Part shown: positions 32,850 to 40,584 of the stretch, piece by piece
How positions within the stretch are numbered: position 1 is the stretch's first letter
Layout: every line of letters begins with the position of its first letter
NCBI GenBank assembly: GCA_944383975.1
Contig: CALWRN010000045.1
Span: forward strand, 1 to 44,105
DNA from: an uncultured Clostridia bacterium
GTDB taxonomy: Bacteria; Bacillota; Clostridia; Christensenellales; UBA1242
Length of the DNA: 44,105 nucleotides
Direction: 5' to 3'
The notes under the pieces: generated by a model
Told to the model about the DNA's origin: nothing
The model's database searches: none
What the model saw: only the letters and a program-made list of their open reading frames with translations
Program-made: the position numbers and the translations under genes

Positions 32850-33773
32850 ATGAAAAAATTAAAGCCTGAAACAAAACAAAAAATCATAAAAACAACCATT
32901 ATTGCAGTTGTATTAATTTTGATTGCACTTGCAATTTATTTGCCACTTCAACTTACTGGCACACTTGCAAAAATTGATAGTGCTGAAAAATTAAAAGAAT
33001 TGATACTAGAATTCGGTGCTTACAGTTATATCATTTTCTTCATAGTTCAATTTCTTCAAACCACATTTATTCCAATCCCTGCTGCCGTAACAACCGTTGC
33101 AGGAACGCTTTTATTTGGCCCTTGGATAACTTTAGGTATAAGTTTTCTTGCTATTATGTCAGGAAGTTTATTTTCTTTCTTTTTAGGCAAAAAAATAGGA
33201 CGAAAACTTGTTGTATGGGTTGCTGGAGAAAAAACAACTTTAAAATGGGAAGAAAAATTAAAAAAAGGAAAATATGTTTTCTTTTTGATGATGCTTTTCC
33301 CATTCTTCCCTGATGACATCTTATGTATCTTAGTTGGAACAATTAATATGAGTTATAGGTTTTTTATTATAACAAACCTTATAACAAGACCAATTTCCTT
33401 AATAGTGATTTGTTTCTTAGGAAGTGGGCAATTAATACCATTCTCTGGTTGGGGTATCCCTATTTGGATTGTGTTAGTAGTTTTGGCTTTAATCGTCTTA
33501 TATTTAAGTTTTAAATTTCAACCACAAATTGAAAAATTTGTTGTAAACTTAGGTGCTAAACTTACAAACAAAAAGCAAAAAACAGAAAATCAAATATATT
33601 TATTAGGTTATACTGAAGAAAATAAAAATAACGATTCAACAATTGATTCAAATGACATAAAAGAAGAATCAGATGATAAAGAAGATATACCTTCAGAGCA
33701 AGACGACAAAAAAAATATAAATACTAACACCAATATAGAAAATTCAAAAACAGACGAAGAAGATAAAAAATAA
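32850..33773 (+). CDS. TVP38/TMEM64-type (DedA-like) membrane protein
   Basis: A 307-aa multi-pass membrane protein. The family signature is in FIPIPAAVTTVAGTLLFG and LFSFFLGKKIGRKL, followed by ALLFP-like LMMLFPFFPDDILCIL and NLITRPIS. DedA/TVP38 proteins act in lipid flipping or membrane homeostasis; the substrate is not predictable here. Residues from about 235 form an acidic, Asn/Asp/Lys-rich hydrophilic tail, probably cytoplasmic. No SD lies before the ATG; the promoter reaches it directly. Convergent with the EFR1 gene, sharing a terminator. Confidence 0.9.
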   Translation: MKKLKPETKQKIIKTTIIAVVLILIALAIYLPLQLTGTLAKIDSAEKLKELILEFGAYSYIIFFIVQFLQTTFIPIPAAVTTVAGTLLFGPWITLGISFLAIMSGSLFSFFLGKKIGRKLVVWVAGEKTTLKWEEKLKKGKYVFFLMMLFPFFPDDILCILVGTINMSYRFFIITNLITRPISLIVICFLGSGQLIPFSGWGIPIWIVLVVLALIVLYLSFKFQPQIEKFVVNLGAKLTNKKQKTENQIYLLGYTEENKNNDSTIDSNDIKEESDDKEDIPSEQDDKKNINTNTNIENSKTDEEDKK

Positions 33774-33798
33774 AAAACAAGCAAATTGCTTGTTTTTT
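33772..33798. terminator. Bidirectional terminator between the TVP38 and EFR1 genes
   Basis: Stem AAAAAACAAGC (33772-33782) / GCTTGTTTTTT (33788-33798), loop AAATT. The stop codons of both convergent genes fall on its edges (33771-33773 and 33797-33799). Confidence 0.88.
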
Positions 33799-34678
33799 AT
33801 TTAATCTCATTTTCTTTTTTATAGCACTCAATTTTTTTATTGCATTTCTTAAAATATTTTTCATAGGACTTCTTGCAATATTTTTTGTGTCCCTGCTCTT
33901 CTTTTTCGTCATAATTGTTAAAGTTATAAGGTCCGTTTACTTTCCAACTATTAAACAAACCTATCTTTATTGCATTAGTTGGGCAAAAGAAAGAACATCT
34001 CATACACATAATACATTTATCTCCAAATTCAAATTTCCCGTCATTAATTTTTATATTATGTGTTGGACAAAAATTTATGCATCTTTGACATTTAATACAT
34101 TTATCACTTACCTTATATTTTTTCCCATTGAATCTGCCACCCCAAAACTCAATTCTAAATAGCCATGCAAGAAAACTTCCCATAAAGATGTAACCGAGCT
34201 TTGATTCTTTATTTTTTAAAATTTCTTCACAGTCTATAGGTGCAACCTGTTTTGCAGTATTCCACATTTTGTAAGCCATGTTGTCTGAATGACGAAAAAT
34301 TATATTGTAAGGCATAATGTAATGATATTCATTAGTTAAAACAAAGTTTTTCTTTTTTAATATTTTCTTAATTTTATAAGACGAAATATTATTAAGTGCT
34401 AACGGCTCGCCAGAAGTTTTAAGAATAAATAATTTTTTCCTATTTTTTTGCTTTGGTAAATTTTTAACAAAATTGACGATCAATGAAGGTGCATTGAACG
34501 CATGAATAGGATAAGCTATTCCAAGCATATCATATTCGTCCAAATTATAGTTAAAATCACCTTTTTCTATTTTATATACATCAACATCAATATTCTTATT
34601 TGAAAATTCTTCACAATACTTATCAACTATCTTTTTTGTATTACCAGTGCCAGAAAAGTAACAAATCAAAACCTTCAT
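33797..34678 (-). CDS. EFR1-type flavodoxin/ferredoxin fusion protein
   Basis: A 293-aa electron-transfer protein. The N-terminal ~150 residues are flavodoxin-like (ICYFSGTGNTKKI, the FMN phosphate loop; GIAYPIHAFNAPS; LKTSGEP). Two 4Fe-4S motifs follow: CIKCQRCINFCP and CIMCMRCSFFCP, each C-x2-C-x2-C-x3-C. The order matches the EFR1 family. The last ~45 residues are Lys/Tyr rich with two or three extra Cys (KKYCKKSY, FKKCNKKIECYK). The preceding SDR gene is 6 nt away, with AAGGA in its last codons as SD, so the pair is translated together. The partner substrate is unknown. Confidence 0.9.
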   Translation of the reverse strand: MKVLICYFSGTGNTKKIVDKYCEEFSNKNIDVDVYKIEKGDFNYNLDEYDMLGIAYPIHAFNAPSLIVNFVKNLPKQKNRKKLFILKTSGEPLALNNISSYKIKKILKKKNFVLTNEYHYIMPYNIIFRHSDNMAYKMWNTAKQVAPIDCEEILKNKESKLGYIFMGSFLAWLFRIEFWGGRFNGKKYKVSDKCIKCQRCINFCPTHNIKINDGKFEFGDKCIMCMRCSFFCPTNAIKIGLFNSWKVNGPYNFNNYDEKEEQGHKKYCKKSYEKYFKKCNKKIECYKKENEIK

Positions 34679-34684
34679 TCGTAA

Positions 34685-36238
34685 TTAATCCTTTTTATTT
34701 ATATGTGCATTAAATTCGTTATCAAAATAATAAAAGAGATTTTCATCATGATTATGAGAGTCATACCAAACCTGAGAATATATTTGGTCATTTTTTGATA
34801 GTGCATCAAAATCCCAGCAGTTAGAGAAATATGTTTTGTTAATCCAATGTCCAGCCATCAAAACGGTGTAAGCAGATGCTTCAAACTCTTCACCATATTG
34901 ATTTGCCCATTTAAGTTTTTGATAAACATCTCCATGATAATCTTTTGACAATAATTGCCCACCATGTGCTTTAGCAACTGCAATTAAATCTTTTTTATTA
35001 ATATCTTTTGCTTTTTTATTTATATCAAATTTGTAATCAATTAATTTTGCATTATCTTTATTTCTTAAAGCGTTATAATCAATAAAATTGCCGTTTTCAT
35101 CTTTATTTTCTACTAAAAGATTAAACTTTTTCCAATCTTCACCTATTTTAAAATAATCTGCCACACTTCCAAAATATGTGGTCATTCTTGCATTATCTTC
35201 ATGCTTTAGCCAATACTTAGGTGAATTTTTATCTTTAAACAATCTTTCAATAGCAAATTTTCTTATTAAAAATTTAGGAACAATTCTTCCAGCTTTAAAA
35301 TAAGAATGTTTTTTAGCAAATTCTTTCCAGAAATATTCTACAGTTTGACTTTGATAAGAAAAAAGTTTTTCAAGTTCATCACCATCATAAAACCAAAGTC
35401 CATGAAAGTTTCTTGTTGCATTAAAATTTGGTTTAAAGAAAGCTTTAACACCGCCACCTATAATTTTAAATCCATCATTTATAATATCATAACCGGTTCT
35501 GCAATTTACAACTCCACCTGAAATATTAAAGCATTTTTTCCAAAATACTTCAGACAAATCTTCCTTCATATCCTTCTTTAAAATATTGTTTATCAGAACG
35601 CCACTATCATGGGCAGTAACCCATTCAAGAGGTGCATTAAAACAGGTATGAAACATAAGACCATCATGCATATTGTCAGAAAGCATATTATTGTGAAGCA
35701 TTGCTGTTTGTCTTAAAACAACCCAATTTTTAATATTAGATTCAAGAACTCTAAACTCACCTCTAAGTTTAGTTGCTGAGTAAATATCAAAAGGACTTAC
35801 AAGCAAAGGGTCTCCTACTCTAGCCCAAGGGTGCTTATAATTACGATTTCCATACAAAGCAACAGTAGAAATATGTATAAGTTTAGGTTGATTCTCTTCT
35901 ATTTTTTCAATAGCTGAAACTAAGGAATTTACGCCAACCTCATTACATTCAATTGCTTTTAATGGATTTTGATCAGAATGAGGTGGAATAACTGCAGCCA
36001 AATTGACAACATAATCACAATCTTTAATAAGCTGTTCACACTTATCTTCTTCTGCAATATTTCCATAAATAATTTCAAATTTATCTTTATAATTTTTATA
36101 TGTTTTTAATATTTTTTTTATTCTTTTATCATCTTTAAGAACTAAAAACTTTAATTTTTCAATATCTTTATTTTCAACAACTTGTTGTAACACTGCCTGT
36201 CCCATATTACCAGTAATTCCTGTAATTGCAACTTTCAT
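34685..36238 (-). CDS. Extended SDR (NAD(P)-dependent epimerase/reductase) with C-terminal extension
   Basis: A 517-aa oxidoreductase. The Rossmann motif GITGNMGQA (7-15), NLAAVIPPH, HISTVALYG (Ser) and Y153-S-A-T-K157 form a standard extended-SDR site. Typical members have about 310-340 residues; here a C-terminal part of about 180 follows. Inside it KAHGGQLLSKDYHG, KLKWANQYGEEFEAS and TVLMAGHW recall a zinc-finger domain with the pattern GG-x-CLS ... KW-C ... GH-W ... GxWC, but the metal ligands have been replaced. GGGAG lies about nine bases before the ATG. It is co-translated with the EFR1 protein, so electrons may pass between the two. Confidence 0.85.
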   Translation of the reverse strand: MKVAITGITGNMGQAVLQQVVENKDIEKLKFLVLKDDKRIKKILKTYKNYKDKFEIIYGNIAEEDKCEQLIKDCDYVVNLAAVIPPHSDQNPLKAIECNEVGVNSLVSAIEKIEENQPKLIHISTVALYGNRNYKHPWARVGDPLLVSPFDIYSATKLRGEFRVLESNIKNWVVLRQTAMLHNNMLSDNMHDGLMFHTCFNAPLEWVTAHDSGVLINNILKKDMKEDLSEVFWKKCFNISGGVVNCRTGYDIINDGFKIIGGGVKAFFKPNFNATRNFHGLWFYDGDELEKLFSYQSQTVEYFWKEFAKKHSYFKAGRIVPKFLIRKFAIERLFKDKNSPKYWLKHEDNARMTTYFGSVADYFKIGEDWKKFNLLVENKDENGNFIDYNALRNKDNAKLIDYKFDINKKAKDINKKDLIAVAKAHGGQLLSKDYHGDVYQKLKWANQYGEEFEASAYTVLMAGHWINKTYFSNCWDFDALSKNDQIYSQVWYDSHNHDENLFYYFDNEFNAHINKKD

Positions 36239-36334
36239 TTATTAATTCTCCCGTTAATCTATAAATTAAACATTTTGATTATATCATAAAAATTTTATCA
36301 TTGCAAAGATATGCAAAAATTTTGTCTAATTTCT

Positions 36335-37330
36335 TTATATAATATTTCCAGAACAAGACTTGCTCATGCGGTTATATAGTCCGTCAACCATTGTTCCATT
36401 ATCAAAATATTCGGCAATAATTAAGTCATTATTTTCATAATCTCTTAAATACTTAAAAATATTGTGGCTAGCTTCGTTACTATCTTTACCTATACTAACA
36501 GCGTTCATACCATCAAAATATTTAAGACTTTCTTGCTTACAAAATATAACAACTTTTTTACCCTTTTTTGTATTTTCATTATACAAATTTGCTATTGTAT
36601 TTATAACATCAGTTTTAACTAAAATCATATCACATCTTGGTTTATAGTGAGTATATTTTGTCCCTGGGCTTTCAACAACCTTTCCTGGCTTAAATTTTTC
36701 GTGAACAACACATTTTAATTCACTTTCCAATTTCTCTTTTGATATTTTCCCTGGACGTAAAATATAGACTTCATTATCTTCAACTTTAACAACTGTGCTT
36801 TCAATTCCAACAGTCGTTTGTCCACCATCAATTATCAATGGAATTTTCCCATTCATATCATCATAAACATGCTTTGCTATAGTAGGACTTGGGCGTTTTG
36901 ACGTATTGGCACTAGGTGCACAAATAGGTTTGTCGCAAGCTTTAATAAAATCGCGTGCAACTAAATTTTCTGGTATCCTAATTGCAACCGTTTCTCCCCC
37001 TGCAGTAACAATAGGACATATTTTATCATTTTTTCTTAAAACTAAACTTATTGGACCTGGCATAAACTTATCAATTATTTGTTGCTCTAACTCGTTTATT
37101 GAAAAAACATATTTAACTATATCTTTTTTATCAGACAAATGAACAATCAAGGGGTTATCACTTGGTCTGCCTTTTGCAATAAAAATTTTCTTAACTGCCT
37201 CTTCATTTGTTGCATCTGCCCCCAACCCATAAACCGTTTCTGTTGGAAAAGCCACAACTTCTCCTTCATTAATTAGCTTGCTTGCAAAACTGTATGTTTC
37301 TTTATTAGGTTTTAAAATTTCCGTTTGCAT
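36335..37330 (-). CDS. Sua5/TsaC-type L-threonylcarbamoyladenylate synthase
   Basis: Makes threonylcarbamoyl-AMP for the t6A37 modification of ANN-decoding tRNAs. The N-terminal YrdC/TsaC domain has FPTETVYGLGADAT, KGRPSDNPLIVHL and APSANTSKRPSPT, then STVVKVEDNEVYILRPG; a Sua5-type C-terminal domain follows a linker with SPGTKYTHYKP. The 331-aa length fits Sua5 rather than short TsaC. Start: ATG at 37330 with GGAGG six bases upstream; earlier in-frame GTG and ATG (37345, 37342) lie in or before that SD. It is followed by a ~96-nt gap. Confidence 0.94.
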   Translation of the reverse strand: MQTEILKPNKETYSFASKLINEGEVVAFPTETVYGLGADATNEEAVKKIFIAKGRPSDNPLIVHLSDKKDIVKYVFSINELEQQIIDKFMPGPISLVLRKNDKICPIVTAGGETVAIRIPENLVARDFIKACDKPICAPSANTSKRPSPTIAKHVYDDMNGKIPLIIDGGQTTVGIESTVVKVEDNEVYILRPGKISKEKLESELKCVVHEKFKPGKVVESPGTKYTHYKPRCDMILVKTDVINTIANLYNENTKKGKKVVIFCKQESLKYFDGMNAVSIGKDSNEASHNIFKYLRDYENNDLIIAEYFDNGTMVDGLYNRMSKSCSGNII

Positions 37331-37345
37331 TTTTTCCTCCATCAC

Positions 37346-37583
37346 AATTATACAACTTTAGAAAAAAAATATAAATAATAAATTAAATTTTTATTTAATA
37401 AATATAATTTTAATATTTAATTAAATTTAAAAAACAAATTAATTATTAAACTTATAAATAAAAAATAATTTAACAAAAAAATATAATAATAAATTTTATA
37501 AAAATAATAATATTTTATATCTTTAAATATTTGACGATAATACGAAATCGTACTATTATAATTATTAATTAGGAGGTTAAACT
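37346..37583. other. A/T-rich spacer between the sua5-type gene and marR
   Basis: About 240 nt, A/T-only from 37362 to 37434. The right end holds the marR promoter and operator; nothing else is visible. Confidence 0.6.
37531..37559 (+). promoter_or_regulatory. marR promoter with palindromic operator in the spacer
   Basis: TTGACG (37531-37536), 17-nt spacer, TATTAT (37554-37559). The spacer contains the perfect palindrome TACGA-AA-TCGTA (37541-37552), well placed for autorepression by the MarR protein encoded downstream. AGGAGG lies at 37571-37576. Confidence 0.72.
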
Positions 37584-38009
37584 TTGCAAAGCAGAGATTT
37601 CTATTTTAAGCTATGCGACTTATTGAATTCCATTAACAACAAATACGATAAGTATGCAAAAAGGTCTGGTATTGTTTCTAATAATTTGTTTTGGCTTTTC
37701 TATGCGTTGAACGATGATAAGCCACACACACAACTTGACTTAAGCGAGCATTGTTCGTTGCCAAAAACAACAGTAAACACTATAATCAAGGAATTGGAAA
37801 AACAAGGCATAGTGTCAATGGTTAAAGATAATGACAAACGCAAAAAACTGGTTTCTTTCACTAAAGAAGGCAAAAAGTATGCAAACAATTTACTAAAAGA
37901 TTTATTTAGTAAGGAAGACATGATATTTAATGCAAATAAAGAGGAATTAATTGCCTTAATTGAAAAACTAAACAAATTTAATGAACTATTAAATATATTA
38001 AAAAATTAA
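37584..38009 (+). CDS. MarR-family transcription regulator
   Basis: A 141-aa winged-helix protein. The recognition part LSEHCSLPKTTVNTIIKEL, then GIVSMVKDNDKRKKLVSFT (the wing, with the DxR-type turn) is typical of MarR. It starts at TTG (37584) after AGGAGG with seven bases between; no ATG lies nearby. It precedes the alpha/beta hydrolase by 14 nt. A palindrome in its promoter suggests that it represses its own operon and responds to a small ligand, perhaps the hydrolase substrate. Confidence 0.9.
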   Translation: MQSRDFYFKLCDLLNSINNKYDKYAKRSGIVSNNLFWLFYALNDDKPHTQLDLSEHCSLPKTTVNTIIKELEKQGIVSMVKDNDKRKKLVSFTKEGKKYANNLLKDLFSKEDMIFNANKEELIALIEKLNKFNELLNILKN

Positions 38010-38023
38010 AAGGAGAAATAATA

Positions 38024-39004
38024 ATGTTTAAAGATGAAAAGTTAAATTTAACAGAAACATGGGATAAGGTATTTCCAAAATCAGATAAAGTCAATCATAA
38101 AAAAGTAACATTTCACAATCGTTATGGAATAACTTTAGCTGCAGATATGTATATCCCAAAAAATGCAAAGGAAAAACTTCCAGCAATAGCAATTTGTGGC
38201 CCATTTGGTGCAGTAAAAGAGCAATCAAGTGGTCTTTATGCCCAAATTTTAGCTGAAAGAGGCTATTTAACAATTGCTTTTGATCCATCTTTCACTGGTG
38301 AAAGTGGTGGACAACCAAGATATGTTGCAAGTCCTGATATAAATACTGAAGATTTTTCTGCTGCTGTAGATTTCTTATCTGTTCAGGAAAATGTAGATCC
38401 TCAAAAAATAGGAATTCTTGGAATATGTGGCTGGGGTGGAATGGCATTAAATGCTGCTGCTATGGATACAAGAATCAAAGCTACAGTAACTAGCACTATG
38501 TATGATATGACAAGAGTTAACGCAAATGGATATTTTGATGAGACCAATTCTGCAGAAGAAAGATATAAATTAAAAGAAACACTAAACGCACAAAGAACTG
38601 AGGATTATAAAAATGGCACTTATAAACTTGCTGGTGGAGTTGTTGATCCCCTTCCAGAAGATGCTCCTTCCTTTGTCAAAGATTACTATGACTATTATAA
38701 AACAAAACGAGGATATCATGTTCGCTCATTAAATTCAAATAACGGATGGAATGTAACATCTTCATTATCTTTTATCAATATGCCGATATTACAATATAGT
38801 CAAGAAATTACAAGTGCTGTTTTAGTTATTCATGGAGAAAAAGCACATTCTTTATATTTCAGTAAAGATGCATTTAAAAAACTAAAAGGAAACAATAAAG
38901 AACTTTTAATTATTCCAAACGCAGTTCACACAGATTTATATGATAATATAAAAATTATTCCATTTGATAAAATTGATAATTTTTATAAAAAATATTTAAA
39001 TTAA
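38024..39004 (+). CDS. Alpha/beta hydrolase of the dienelactone-hydrolase-like group
   Basis: A 326-aa hydrolase. Seen are NRYGITLAADMYIP, the oxyanion region ICGPFGAVKEQ, FDPSFTGESGG, and the nucleophile region LGICGWGGMALN. In place of GxSxG there is a Cys (GICGWGG), as in dienelactone hydrolases (GxCxG), so a Cys nucleophile is likely; no Ser fits. VIHGEKAHSLYF and NAVHTDLYD supply acid and His. Many gut Firmicutes carry this type; the natural substrate is unknown. AAGGAG precedes the ATG. It forms an operon with marR, which suggests stress- or substrate-induced expression. Confidence 0.9.
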   Translation: MFKDEKLNLTETWDKVFPKSDKVNHKKVTFHNRYGITLAADMYIPKNAKEKLPAIAICGPFGAVKEQSSGLYAQILAERGYLTIAFDPSFTGESGGQPRYVASPDINTEDFSAAVDFLSVQENVDPQKIGILGICGWGGMALNAAAMDTRIKATVTSTMYDMTRVNANGYFDETNSAEERYKLKETLNAQRTEDYKNGTYKLAGGVVDPLPEDAPSFVKDYYDYYKTKRGYHVRSLNSNNGWNVTSSLSFINMPILQYSQEITSAVLVIHGEKAHSLYFSKDAFKKLKGNNKELLIIPNAVHTDLYDNIKIIPFDKIDNFYKKYLN

Positions 39005-39140
39005 TTAATTTTTTAATATAGTAAAATATATAAAAGATAATACTGATTAAAAATTTAAAACACAGTATAATTTTTATAATTAAATGTATAAAAAAACAAA
39101 TAAAAATCATATAAAAAACTTATAACATTGGTTAACTAAA

Positions 39141-39170
39141 AAATTCAGTGATTTTAAAACCACTGAATTT
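39141..39170. terminator. Bidirectional terminator between the marR operon and tRNA-Arg
   Basis: Perfect 10-bp stem AAATTCAGTG / CACTGAATTT, 10-nt loop with inner TTTT/AAAA pairing. T-rich sequence follows on both strands. Confidence 0.82.
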
Positions 39171-39182
39171 TTATTTACAATA

Positions 39183-39259
39183 TGGTGCTCCACGAGGGAC
39201 TCTAACCCCCAACACTTGGTTCCGAAGACCAATGCTCTATACAATTGAGCTAGTGGAGC
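39183..39259 (-). tRNA. tRNA-Arg (anticodon UCG), CCA encoded
   Basis: A full cloverleaf can be folded: acceptor GCTCCAC/GTGGAGC with discriminator A and encoded CCA, D-stem GCTC/GAGC, anticodon stem TTGGT/ACCAA with loop CTTCGGA (anticodon TCG), variable loop GTGTT, T-stem GGGGG/CCCTC with one G-T pair. It decodes CGA and perhaps other CGN codons. Two positions are odd: the D-loop reads AATTGTATA (T at position 19, not G) and the T-loop reads TTAGAGT (A at position 56, not C), a change on both sides of the 19:56 pair. A15 and T48 keep the other outer-corner pair. A terminator follows it. Confidence 0.95.
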
Positions 39260-39465
39260 ATAAAAGATAATTTATATAGGCTTTTAGATTTTCTTATTTA
39301 TATATTGAAAAATACTTCACCCACTAAACTATAAAAGAAAAATAAATCTTTATTATTATATAATAAAAACAATTCTTTATCAATAATTTTAAAAATTATT
39401 TAGCAATATTTGCTTATTAGTCGCAAAAATTTTAAAAATTTCATAAATAATCAAGAGGGCTATTT
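39260..39465. other. A/T-rich spacer upstream of tRNA-Arg and of the 150-aa gene
   Basis: Divergent spacer of about 200 nt. A possible promoter for the 150-aa gene is TTGCTT (39410-39415), 17 nt, TAAAAA (39433-39438). A small inverted repeat AGCAA-TAT-TTGCT spans 39402-39414 over that -35. I found no clear tRNA promoter. Confidence 0.4.
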
Positions 39466-39918
39466 ATGAATTATAATGATGAACAATTATTAAATATTTC
39501 AGATTATGAGGTTATGGCAAAAGCTTATCAAAATGCCTTAAAACAAAAAGGTTTTATGATAGTTCAAGTGGATAATGAAAAAAATAAGCAACTTATAATA
39601 GATACATTTGATTGCTTATCTAAAATAAAAAGTTGCTTATTTAAAATGGGTGGATTTTTAAATACAACCAAATTATATAGTTTAACAGATAGGCAAATAA
39701 AAAAGTTAAGTGTCATTTTTGATTATAGCCAACCGCTAAAACAATATAAAATCATGGCTGATAAAACAAATTGTTTTTTAGAATTTATTGGGCTTGAAAG
39801 TTTATTAATAAAAAACTTGATTGAACTAAGCGAACAATCAAGTTTTGAATACGATATCAAGAATATTATAAACACACGACTTTCAACAGTTCAACAAATC
39901 TTCAATGTTAAGATTTAA
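39466..39918 (+). CDS. Uncharacterised small protein
   Basis: A 150-aa soluble protein of unknown family, probably mainly helical. It has one CFLEF-type hydrophobic patch and a central segment (KIKSCLFKMGGFLNTTKLYS) but no membrane helix or signal. GAGGG lies six bases before the ATG, supporting translation. Its last 11 nt overlap the end of the convergent gene on the other strand. Confidence 0.72.
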   Translation: MNYNDEQLLNISDYEVMAKAYQNALKQKGFMIVQVDNEKNKQLIIDTFDCLSKIKSCLFKMGGFLNTTKLYSLTDRQIKKLSVIFDYSQPLKQYKIMADKTNCFLEFIGLESLLIKNLIELSEQSSFEYDIKNIINTRLSTVQQIFNVKI

Positions 39919-40474
39919 GATATTCAATAGTTAAAGGAATTGCTTGATCTATAATCTTTCTTAAATTAATAAAATCTTCTTGTTTATAAGGTTTAAAATC
40001 ATCTGGTTCTTTGTATAGATCAACAGGAAATGCCTTTAAAAAATCTCTTACCATAATTTTGGCAAGTGCTTTTCCTATGACATATAACATATTATAGTCG
40101 TCAATATCATTTTTGTATTTGATAGTTTCAAAATCAGCACTTTCTATAATTTCATCACAACCATATCCGATAAGAAATTGGATTTTCTCTATTGCAAGTT
40201 CATTTCCTCTTGCAGCAGCGATAAGTTCCCATTGAATATATCTCATATAATTTTCTGGCAAAAGATCAGGAACTCCTGTCTTATAATAGTATGCCAATAT
40301 GTCCATAGCAACAGTATTTTCACAAGCAGCCATATATTTTACTGCATCAAACATATCTTTAAATGATTGAGGTTGTTCGTCAATACAATTATTAAGTTCT
40401 TTTCTCCATTCAGTGAAAGTGCTTAATGCTTCTTGATAATCAACAAATTCCGGTCTTTTAACGATTCTTTCCAT
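39908..40474 (-). CDS. Uncharacterised helical (Sel1/TPR-like) protein
   Basis: A 188-aa acidic protein. YMAACENTVAMDILAYYYKT and QWELIAAARGNELAIEKIQF have the Ala/Gly spacing of Sel1- or TPR-type helix pairs, so a helical repeat fold and a role in protein contact are likely; no specific function is known. ATG at 40474 is chosen since GGAGG lies five bases before it; an earlier in-frame ATG (40486) itself overlaps that SD. The end overlaps the convergent 150-aa gene. Confidence 0.75.
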   Translation of the reverse strand: MERIVKRPEFVDYQEALSTFTEWRKELNNCIDEQPQSFKDMFDAVKYMAACENTVAMDILAYYYKTGVPDLLPENYMRYIQWELIAAARGNELAIEKIQFLIGYGCDEIIESADFETIKYKNDIDDYNMLYVIGKALAKIMVRDFLKAFPVDLYKEPDDFKPYKQEDFINLRKIIDQAIPLTIEYLKS

Positions 40475-40540
40475 AAAATCCTCCATTTTGAAGTTATATA
40501 GTTTTATTTTTTTTAATTAGTTATTTTATTATTCAAGAAT

Positions 40541-40570
40541 ATTATAACATAAACATAAATAAAAGAACAA
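40541..40570 (-). promoter_or_regulatory. Sigma-A-type promoter of the Sel1-like gene
   Basis: On the minus strand TTGTTC (40570-40565), 18-nt spacer, TGTTATAAT with a perfect -10 (40546-40541). It lies about 66 nt before the start. Confidence 0.65.
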
Positions 40571-40584
40571 TTAATTGACTAATT

